Source: JAAYKT01 sp964408955
GTDB taxonomy: Bacteria > Bacillota > Clostridia > Lutisporales > Lutisporaceae
Assembly (NCBI GenBank): GCA_964408955.1
Contig: CAYPBK010000014.1
Location: 1 to 46,477 of the forward strand
DNA: 46,477 bases
Direction of reading: 5' to 3'
The notes beneath the pieces are model-generated. The model saw nothing but the letters and a program-made list of their open reading frames with translations, searched no databases and was not told where the DNA came from. The translations under genes and the position numbers were made by a program. Positions 32,302 through 39,698 of the stretch are shown here, in pieces (the first letter of the stretch is position 1; each line of letters opens with the position of its first letter).

Positions 32302-34785
32302 ATGAAATTAAGTAAAAATCTAAGAAAAGCTCTTTCTTTTTTATTAATCTTTATTATACTTTTTTCTAATGTTCTGGCGGCAAAAAATGATAATAAAGCA
32401 GAAGAAAGCGTTGTAAAAGAAAGCATTCAGCAAGTTGGACCCGGTACATATTTTAAACAAATCAATTGGACTACGCCTAATAATAAATATAATATAAATG
32501 TCCTGGAAACCTATATAGGTACTGAATTTATTAAGGTAGAGGCCGGTGATAATGGAAGGGCTACGGGTATTGCCACAGTATCTAAGCAGGCAGAATCAAA
32601 ATATCAAAATGACAGCAGGGTAATAGGGGCAATTAACGGGGACTTTTTTTATACTAACGAGTTGACAGGTTTGCCGTCAGGTACTTGTATTGTAAACGGA
32701 GAGATAAGAACAGCCATAGATAGCAGTACTATATTTGGAGTTAACTCAAAAGGAAGCTGTTTTATTGATGAATTGTCAATGGATGCTTATGCAAAAATAG
32801 GCAGGAAGAAATATGATATAGCCGGCGTTAACCGTGTCAGATGGGATAATCAGCTGATATTATACACGCCTGCTTTTAGTAAGCCCACAAATACAAAAGG
32901 TACGGGAACGGAAATAGTTATTAAAGGTATTGAACTTCCCGTTGAAGCTAATAAGCAATATACGGGAATAGTAGAGCAGATTTATAATGATGTTGAATCA
33001 ATAGAAATACCTGAGGATGGAGTTGTTTTATCAGGTCAGGGAGCCGCAAGCGAATTTTTAAATAACCTCAGGGAGGGAGACGAAGTAAGCTTTGAAGTAG
33101 GCTTCAGCAGAGATGATATAATTCATGCGATTTCAGGAACTCCAAGACTTCTTGATGATGGTGAGGTATCGGAAGAGGTTATGAAAAGGTCCGATGCACT
33201 TACGAGACATCCGAGAACAGCTATAGGCATAAAAGGCGGGCAGGTTATGATGGTAACTGTTGACGGCAGACAAAAAGGAGTAAGTGATGGCATGACTCTG
33301 TATGAGCTGGCTGAGTATATGCAAAGTCAAGGAATAGAGAACGCTATGAACTTGGACGGAGGCGGCTCTACAGCAATGATTATAAGGAAGCAAGGAAACT
33401 TTGCAGCAAGATTAGTTAATTCACCTTCCGACGGAAGGGAAAGGTCTGTAGCTAATTCTATACAAATTATTTCCCATGCACCTTTATCTGAGCCAAAAAC
33501 AGTTGTACTGGAGAAAAACACTTTAAAAATTTTCAAAAACAGTACCTATTCACCGTCTGCCTATGCTTTAGACGCATATTTTAACAGAGTAGATGTGGAA
33601 TCAAATAAATTGAAATATTCTGTAAGCAAGGATATTGGGAAAATAGATAAAGAAGGTCTTTACACCGCAGGTAATAGAGCAGGGAAAGGCTATATAGATG
33701 CTGCTTTAGGGGATTCTAAAAGCAGAATAGAGGTAGAGGTATTTGACAAAGTAGCTTCTTTAAAAATCTTAAATAGTTATATAAGCTTAGAGCCCGGTGA
33801 AAAGATACAGATGGAGATAAAAGCTTATGATGAGAAAGGCGGAGAGATAGTAATAAACCCCTCTGCCGTTAACTGGATTACCAGTGAAGATTTCGGAATT
33901 GTAGATAAATCCGGAGTGTTTACCGCAGGAAAGAATATGATTGAAGGTAAAATAGCTGCAAAGGTTGACACCGTTATTTCAAGCATAGACGGAAGAATAG
34001 GAAATATGCCTATTGTTCTTGAAGGCTTTGAAAAGGATAATAATATTGAGCTGAAGAGCATAAGAGCTTCCGTATCCGGCAGGCTGTCAAAGGATAAAGA
34101 ACCAGTCATGCTGGGGACTTCCTCTTACAAATTTAATTATAATTTAGTGACAGAGGAAGAAGGGACGGCAGCAACTTATTTGAATTTCAAAGAAAAGATC
34201 AAAGTCCCGGGAAAGCCTATTGAAATCGGGGCATGGGTCTATGGAAATACATTGGGGAATTGGCTGAGAGGCACTTATATAAACGGCAACGGGGAAAAGA
34301 AGGTAGTAAATTATACTAGCCAAGGCAAGTTAAACTGGAAGGGTTGGAAATACGTTTATGCTGAAATACCGAAGGATGAAGTATATCCTATAGCAATAGA
34401 ACAAATCTATGTAGCCGAGCCTATTGAGGAAAACAAAGGTGAAGGGGTAATATACCTTGATAATTTAGTAGCTTTGTATAAAGCAGGAGAGGATTATTAT
34501 AATCCGGAGGTTGTGGAAATAAATATAGCTGATAAAGAGGAATTAGCTGAAATACCGGAAGAGTTGATAATAAAAGTGAAGGATAAAGGGGAAGGTATTG
34601 ATCCTAAATCTATTGTATTGTTAATTGACAACATCCAGGTTAAAGCTGAATATGAGAAGGATGCTATAACTCATAAGCTATCAGAGAAATTATATAAAGG
34701 GGAGCATACCTTGTGGCTCAGATTGAAAGATAAAGCGGGAAATGGTCTTAATCCGGAGTTTAAGCAAACCTTTATCGTAAAATAA
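32302..34785 (+). CDS. Secreted phosphodiester glycosidase (NAGPA domain) with Ig-like and C-terminal domains
   Basis: The 827-residue exported protein has a signal peptide (residues 1-26, KALSFLLIFIILFSNVLA), then a phosphodiester glycosidase domain whose signature AMNLDGGGSTAM includes D352. NAGPA-type domains release N-acetylglucosamine or other sugars linked by phosphodiester. Two bacterial Ig-like repeats follow at about 400-560, each containing a G-lysine pattern such as GKIDKEGLYTAG and GIVDKSGVFTAG. The final part is a jelly-roll-like domain (about 600-760) and a last Ig-like strand set. The ATG at 32302 follows GGAGG and starts the signal peptide directly. It probably acts on wall polymers made by its neighbours. 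Confidence 0.87.
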   Translation: MKLSKNLRKALSFLLIFIILFSNVLAAKNDNKAEESVVKESIQQVGPGTYFKQINWTTPNNKYNINVLETYIGTEFIKVEAGDNGRATGIATVSKQAESKYQNDSRVIGAINGDFFYTNELTGLPSGTCIVNGEIRTAIDSSTIFGVNSKGSCFIDELSMDAYAKIGRKKYDIAGVNRVRWDNQLILYTPAFSKPTNTKGTGTEIVIKGIELPVEANKQYTGIVEQIYNDVESIEIPEDGVVLSGQGAASEFLNNLREGDEVSFEVGFSRDDIIHAISGTPRLLDDGEVSEEVMKRSDALTRHPRTAIGIKGGQVMMVTVDGRQKGVSDGMTLYELAEYMQSQGIENAMNLDGGGSTAMIIRKQGNFAARLVNSPSDGRERSVANSIQIISHAPLSEPKTVVLEKNTLKIFKNSTYSPSAYALDAYFNRVDVESNKLKYSVSKDIGKIDKEGLYTAGNRAGKGYIDAALGDSKSRIEVEVFDKVASLKILNSYISLEPGEKIQMEIKAYDEKGGEIVINPSAVNWITSEDFGIVDKSGVFTAGKNMIEGKIAAKVDTVISSIDGRIGNMPIVLEGFEKDNNIELKSIRASVSGRLSKDKEPVMLGTSSYKFNYNLVTEEEGTAATYLNFKEKIKVPGKPIEIGAWVYGNTLGNWLRGTYINGNGEKKVVNYTSQGKLNWKGWKYVYAEIPKDEVYPIAIEQIYVAEPIEENKGEGVIYLDNLVALYKAGEDYYNPEVVEINIADKEELAEIPEELIIKVKDKGEGIDPKSIVLLIDNIQVKAEYEKDAITHKLSEKLYKGEHTLWLRLKDKAGNGLNPEFKQTFIVK

Positions 34786-34797
34786 AAAATAACTATT

Positions 34798-34845
34798 AAA
34801 CCCCCGAAGCAGGTTATGTATAATCAGCTTTGGGGGTTTTTGTTT
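34798..34845 (+). terminator. Intrinsic terminator after the glycosidase gene
   Basis: Bases 34798-34810 pair with 34827-34839 over 13 positions with one G-U pair, around a 16-base loop, and a run of T follows. The GC-rich stem base makes this a strong terminator. Confidence 0.9.
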
Positions 34846-34901
34846 ATTAGTCACATTTTTAGGATTCAGCTTTTGTTTCTATAATTTTTAAAAGAAAAAT
34901 A

Positions 34902-34910
34902 TGCTATAAT
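34902..34910 (+). promoter_or_regulatory. Extended -10 promoter for the GT4-CsaB gene
   Basis: TGCTATAAT at 34902-34910 is a perfect extended -10 element 40 bases ahead of the TTG start and after the terminator of the preceding gene. No convincing -35 stands 17 bases upstream. Confidence 0.5.
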
Positions 34911-34949
34911 AACCTCAGGATAAAATATGCATTTATTGGGGGCTGTGAA

Positions 34950-37151
34950 TTGTTAAGGATTTTGCATTTAATAAGCGGTGGAGATGTTGGCGGCGCCAAA
35001 ACTCATGTACTTACATTGATTAAAGAGCTTCAAAAGACTGAAACCGTCAAATTGATTTGCTTTATGGAAGGCTCCTTTGCGGATGATGCGAAGGAAATGG
35101 GCATAGATATAACGGTGATGGAGCAAGGACGAAGATATGATTTAGGCATCGTTGATAAAATAATAAAAATAATAAAAGAGAAGGATTATAATATCATTCA
35201 TTCTCATGGCGCAAGAGCAAATTTCATCACGAGGTTTATTAAAAGCAAATTAAACATACCCTGCGTAACTACAATACATAGTGATTTTATGTTGGATTTC
35301 AAAGGTAATCTTTATAAGCATATCATTTATACAAATCTTAATATATTTGCACTAAAAAGATTCGACCATTATATAGCCGTATCCGAGGACTTCAGGCAAA
35401 TGCTTATTGGCAGAGGATTTCCTTCGGATAAAATATATACTGTATATAACGGCATCGATTATGATGAAAAAATAAGTTATAAAAGCAGAGAAGCTTTCCT
35501 AGAAAGAAAAGGCTTGTCATATATCGCGGACAAGACAATTGTAGGTATACTGGCAAGACTCCATCCCGTTAAAGGTCACGAGATATTCGTTAAAGCGGCG
35601 GGAGAAATTCTCGCTGAAAACAAGGGTGTGCATTTTTTAATAACCGGGGAGCCGGAGGAGATGCCGGAGCTTAAGGATTTGATTGAGGATTTAGGCGTAG
35701 AAAATAATATACATTTCACAGGCTTTATCAATAATCCTTATGACTTTTTAAATGCCATTGATATCAATGTATTGACTTCGTATAGCGAGAGTTTTCCTTA
35801 TGTTTTATTAGAAGGGGCCCTATTGCAAAAACCTGCTGTTTCGTCAGCTGTAGGCGGTATACCGATGCTTATAAAGGATGGGGAAAATGGATTTCTTTTC
35901 AAAGCCGGTGACAGCAAAGAGCTGTCATCAAAACTGAAAATACTTGTGGAAAGCAAAGAAAAAAGGAAGCTGTTCGGGGAAAGACTTTATGAATACGCTA
36001 AAGAGAGTTACTCCTTAAAAAAACTGGCTTCCACACATATAAACATTTATAAGGGTATAATGAATCAATCCCAAGTAGTGATTTCAGGATATTACGGTTT
36101 TGGAAACAGCGGTGATGAAGCAATATTAAAATCCATAGTGAGGGATTTTAAGGATTATGACCCTAATGTAAAAATCACGGCGCTGTCTAATAATCCTGAT
36201 AAAACCGGCAAGGAATACGGTATCAATTCCATAAATCGTATAAACCTGATTAAAATTTCAAAAGAGATTAAAGGCTGCGATCTGTTTATAAGCGGAGGGG
36301 GTAGCCTTTTGCAGGATCAAACCAGCACCAGGTCTTTAATGTATTATCTGTTCATTATAAAAATAGCTTTATTTTATAAAAAAAGGACGATGCTCTACGC
36401 TAATGGCGTAGGTCCCATCAATTCTAAAAATAATGCGGAAAAAGTAAAAAGTACAATAAACAGAATCGATCTCATAACTTTAAGAGAAGAATATTCTTTA
36501 AAGCTTTTGGAGGAAATAGGCATCACAAAGCCCAAAATAAAGATTACGGCAGACCCCGTATTAACCACCTCACCTATTGAAAGAGATGATGTAACAGAAA
36601 TTTTTGCAAAAGAAGGTATAGCTCCGGAAGGCAAATACATAGGCGTGAACATCAGAAGGTGGAAAGGCTCTCAGGATTTAGGCATACAATTGGCACAGTC
36701 TTTAAAATATATATATGAAGAGTATGGTTTGATGCCTTTATTTATACCCATGAGCGGCGATGATATGGAGATAATCAATAATATGAAACAAAGTATGGAA
36801 ATACCTTATAAAGCTCTTACAAAAGTATATCAGCCGGAAGAGCTTATAGGTATTGCCGGGGAGCTTGCAATAGTATTGGCGATGAGGCTGCATACTCTTG
36901 TTTATTCATCTATAGCGAGAATTCCAATGATAGGCCTCGTATATGACCCGAAAATCAAAGGATATTTGGAGTACATCGGTCAGCCTGCCGCAGGAAATGT
37001 GCTGGAGATTAAAAGCTCTATGATCAATGATAAAGTAGATTTAATCATGAAAAGCTATGAAGAGGAAAAGTATAAGCTGGAAAGGCGAATGATCTATTTA
37101 ACAGAACTGACTAAGGAAAATGTGAAGCAAGCCTATGAGCTTATGAAATAA
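34950..37151 (+). CDS. csaB: Fusion of GT4 glycosyltransferase and polysaccharide pyruvyl transferase CsaB
   Basis: The 733-residue protein has two enzymes in one chain. Residues 1-370 are a GT-B fold family 4 glycosyltransferase (LHLISGGDVGGAKTHVLTL, GILARLHPVKGHEIFVKAA, ESFPYVLLEGALLQKPAV). Residues about 373-733 are CsaB, beginning VVISGYYGFGNSGDEAIL and continuing with ISGGGSLLQDQTSTRS, ADPVLTTSP and AMRLHTLVYSS. CsaB adds a ketal-linked pyruvate to the secondary cell wall polymer, which is the ligand of SLH-domain S-layer proteins. CsaB is usually separate. An internal ATG at 36060 (MNQSQ) behind AAGGG could allow a second product. The TTG at 34950 is 11 bases behind GGGGGC. Confidence 0.9.
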   Translation: MLRILHLISGGDVGGAKTHVLTLIKELQKTETVKLICFMEGSFADDAKEMGIDITVMEQGRRYDLGIVDKIIKIIKEKDYNIIHSHGARANFITRFIKSKLNIPCVTTIHSDFMLDFKGNLYKHIIYTNLNIFALKRFDHYIAVSEDFRQMLIGRGFPSDKIYTVYNGIDYDEKISYKSREAFLERKGLSYIADKTIVGILARLHPVKGHEIFVKAAGEILAENKGVHFLITGEPEEMPELKDLIEDLGVENNIHFTGFINNPYDFLNAIDINVLTSYSESFPYVLLEGALLQKPAVSSAVGGIPMLIKDGENGFLFKAGDSKELSSKLKILVESKEKRKLFGERLYEYAKESYSLKKLASTHINIYKGIMNQSQVVISGYYGFGNSGDEAILKSIVRDFKDYDPNVKITALSNNPDKTGKEYGINSINRINLIKISKEIKGCDLFISGGGSLLQDQTSTRSLMYYLFIIKIALFYKKRTMLYANGVGPINSKNNAEKVKSTINRIDLITLREEYSLKLLEEIGITKPKIKITADPVLTTSPIERDDVTEIFAKEGIAPEGKYIGVNIRRWKGSQDLGIQLAQSLKYIYEEYGLMPLFIPMSGDDMEIINNMKQSMEIPYKALTKVYQPEELIGIAGELAIVLAMRLHTLVYSSIARIPMIGLVYDPKIKGYLEYIGQPAAGNVLEIKSSMINDKVDLIMKSYEEEKYKLERRMIYLTELTKENVKQAYELMK

Positions 37152-37167
37152 CAGGAGGTAAGCCTTG

Positions 37168-37896
37168 ATGAGAGAATTAGTTGAAATTGTAGGCATTAAT
37201 ATAGATAATATAACATCGGCGGAAGCTATAGCTAAGCTGGACGGTTTTTTAGAGGGCAAGGATGCAAAGCTGATTTTTACGCCCAACAGTGAAATATTAG
37301 TGGACGCTGTGAAGGATATTCAATTTACTGAGATACTAAACAAAGGGGATATGGTTCTCCCAGACGGTATAGGAGTTGTTATAGCTTCCCGGTTTTATAA
37401 TAAGCCAATAAAAGAAAGAGTTGCCGGTTACGATATCATGTGCAGCATTATAGAGCTTGCAAATCAAAAAGGAAAAAGCATATATATTTTAGGAGGCAAG
37501 GAAGGAATAGCCGAGGAAGCAGCAGAAAAGCTTAAAAAAGATTATGGAAATTTGAGAATAGCGGGCTTACATAATGGATACTTTGATGATGAGGAAGAAA
37601 AAAGAATAATTAATGATATAATAAATTTGAAACCGGATATTGTTTTTGTAGCCCTTGGAGCGCCGAAGCAAGAGAAATGGATATATAGAAACAGGCATAT
37701 TCCCGCAAGAATTATCATGGGCGTGGGGGGCAGTATAGATGTCATAGCGGGAAAGGTCAAAAGAGCGCCGGAATTTTATCAAAAAGCCGGTTTAGAATGG
37801 TTTTATCGACTTATTAAAGAGCCGAAAAGAATATTCAGAGTATTAAAGCTGCCGAAATTTATTTTACTGTCATTTTATGATGCAAAAACAAGATGA
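37168..37896 (+). CDS. tagA: WecG/TagA/CpsF-family glycosyltransferase
   Basis: The 242-residue protein has the family signature: ANQKGKSIYILGGKEGIAEEAAEKL and the segment PDIVFVALGAPKQEKWI, followed by GVGGSIDVIAGKVKRAPEFYQKAGLEWFYRLIKEPKR. TagA and WecG add an N-acetylmannosamine-type residue to a lipid-linked N-acetylglucosamine, the second step of teichoic-acid and SCWP linkage-unit synthesis. The ATG at 37168 follows AGGAGG by nine bases. The gene starts 16 bases after the CsaB fusion, so they are probably one operon and act on the same polymer. Confidence 0.9.
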   Translation: MRELVEIVGINIDNITSAEAIAKLDGFLEGKDAKLIFTPNSEILVDAVKDIQFTEILNKGDMVLPDGIGVVIASRFYNKPIKERVAGYDIMCSIIELANQKGKSIYILGGKEGIAEEAAEKLKKDYGNLRIAGLHNGYFDDEEEKRIINDIINLKPDIVFVALGAPKQEKWIYRNRHIPARIIMGVGGSIDVIAGKVKRAPEFYQKAGLEWFYRLIKEPKRIFRVLKLPKFILLSFYDAKTR

Positions 37897-37912
37897 AACA
37901 AGGAGGAAGGAC

Positions 37913-38737
37913 ATGGATAAAAACACTGTTGAAGAATTGAAAAGTAAGGCACGGATAATCAGAAAGGACATAATAAAGATGCTCACTGAGGCAAAGTCAG
38001 GTCATCCCGGAGGCTCATTATCTGCATCTGAAATATTGACCTATTTATATTTCAAAGAAATGAATATAGACCCAAATAAACCAAATATGGAGGGAAGGGA
38101 CAGGTTTGTATTATCAAAAGGTCATGGCGCTCCCGTATTGTATAGCGCCTTGGCAGAGAAAGGATATTTTCCAAAAGAGGAATTAATGAATCTAAGAAAA
38201 ACTGATTCCATGCTCCAAGGGCATCCTGATATGAAAGGCACTCCGGGAGTTGATATGTCCACAGGATCGTTGGGGCAAGGGCTTTCGGCGGCTAACGGAA
38301 TGGCTTTGGCAGGCAAGCTGGATAATAAAAGCTACAGAGTGTTTGTGCTCATTGGTGACGGGGAGCTTCAGGAAGGACAAATATGGGAAGGGGCAATGAC
38401 GGCGGCACATTACAAGCTGGATAATGTTACTGCATTTATCGATAATAACGGGCTGCAGATAGACGGCTTTAACAAGGATGTAATGAATGTAGAGCCGATA
38501 AAGGAAAAATGGGAGGCTTTTGGCTGGCATACCATAACCATAGACGGTCATGACTTTGAAGAGATAGAAAAGGCAGTTGAGGAAGCAAAAAATACAAAAG
38601 GGAAGCCTACAGCCATAATTGCCAAAACCGTTAAAGGCAAAGGCGTATCCTTTATGGAAAATGAAGCGGGCTGGCACGGTGTCGCTCCAAATGAAGAACA
38701 ATCAAAACAAGCTTTAAAGGAATTGGAGGTAATATAA
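37913..38737 (+). CDS. Transketolase, N-terminal (ThDP-binding) subunit
   Basis: The 274-residue protein is the first half of a split transketolase. SGHPGGSLSASEIL binds the phosphate region, SKGHGAPVLYSAL and GSLGQGLSAANGMA are usual, and the ThDP-metal motif runs from GDG at 148-150 to N178 in FIDNNG. Together with the next gene it moves two-carbon units between sugar phosphates in the pentose phosphate pathway. The ATG at 37913 follows AAGGAGG and is well behind the tagA stop. Splitting into two polypeptides is common in Clostridia and Archaea. Confidence 0.93.
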   Translation: MDKNTVEELKSKARIIRKDIIKMLTEAKSGHPGGSLSASEILTYLYFKEMNIDPNKPNMEGRDRFVLSKGHGAPVLYSALAEKGYFPKEELMNLRKTDSMLQGHPDMKGTPGVDMSTGSLGQGLSAANGMALAGKLDNKSYRVFVLIGDGELQEGQIWEGAMTAAHYKLDNVTAFIDNNGLQIDGFNKDVMNVEPIKEKWEAFGWHTITIDGHDFEEIEKAVEEAKNTKGKPTAIIAKTVKGKGVSFMENEAGWHGVAPNEEQSKQALKELEVI

Positions 38738-38738
38738 T

Positions 38739-39677
38739 ATGGGTAATGTAGCAACTAGGGAAGCTTACGGAAACGCTTTGGCAGAGCTGGGGGAAAAGTA
38801 TAAGGATATAGTAGTCCTTGATGCGGATTTATCCAAATCCACAAAAACCTATGAATTTAAAAAAAAATTTCCTGAAAGGTTTTTCAATATAGGTATTTCT
38901 GAACAGGATTTAATTGGGACTGCCGCGGGTTTTGCAACCTGTGGAAAAATACCCTTTGCCAGCACCTTTGCAATGTTTGCTTCGGGGAGGGCATTTGAAC
39001 AGATTAGGAACTCCGTGGCTTATCCAAATTTAAATGTAAAAATTGCCGCCACCCACTCAGGGATAACCGTGGGTGAGGATGGGGCGTCGCACCAGTCTAT
39101 AGAGGATATTGCAATAATGAGGGCAATACCCAATATGGTAGTGATAAACCCGGCAGATGCTATAACGACAAGAAAAGCCATAGAGGCTGTCATAGAATAT
39201 AAAGGACCCGTTTATATCAGATTAGGAAGGCTTGGGATTCCTGAGATACATAAAGATGACGTGGATTATAAAATAGGCAAAGGAATAGTCTTAAAGGAAG
39301 GCAAGGATGCATCAATAATAGCGGCAGGATTTATGGTTCATTTGGCATTGGAAGCTTCAGAGCTGCTTAAAGAGGACGGGATAGATGTAAAGGTAATAGA
39401 TATGCATACGATAAAGCCCATAGATAAAGAGCTCATAATAGAGTCAGCGAAGGAAACAAATGCAATTGTCACTGCGGAAGAGCATAGCATAATAGGCGGA
39501 TTAGGCAGTGCAGTAGCGGAGGTTTTGTCAGAAGAATATCCTACGCCAATGGCTAGAGTGGGCATAAAGGATGTTTTCGGTCAATCAGGTAAACCTATGG
39601 AGCTGGTAAAGCTATATGGTATTGCCCCATCAGATATAGCCAATGCAGTTAGAAAATTAAAAATAAAAGCTAAGTAG
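38739..39677 (+). CDS. Transketolase, C-terminal subunit
   Basis: The 312-residue protein is the second half of the split transketolase. FFNIGISEQDLIGTAAGFA contains E55, the glutamate that activates ThDP, and THSGITVGEDGASHQSIED and RLGR follow. The C-terminal domain runs from about 190 and ends with GIAPSDIANAVRKL. The ATG is one base after the stop of the preceding subunit, and GGAGG lies in that gene's last codons, so synthesis is coupled. It closes the unit before the protease gene. Confidence 0.94.
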   Translation: MGNVATREAYGNALAELGEKYKDIVVLDADLSKSTKTYEFKKKFPERFFNIGISEQDLIGTAAGFATCGKIPFASTFAMFASGRAFEQIRNSVAYPNLNVKIAATHSGITVGEDGASHQSIEDIAIMRAIPNMVVINPADAITTRKAIEAVIEYKGPVYIRLGRLGIPEIHKDDVDYKIGKGIVLKEGKDASIIAAGFMVHLALEASELLKEDGIDVKVIDMHTIKPIDKELIIESAKETNAIVTAEEHSIIGGLGSAVAEVLSEEYPTPMARVGIKDVFGQSGKPMELVKLYGIAPSDIANAVRKLKIKAK

Positions 39678-39698
39678 AATTTTTATGAGGTGTATTTT

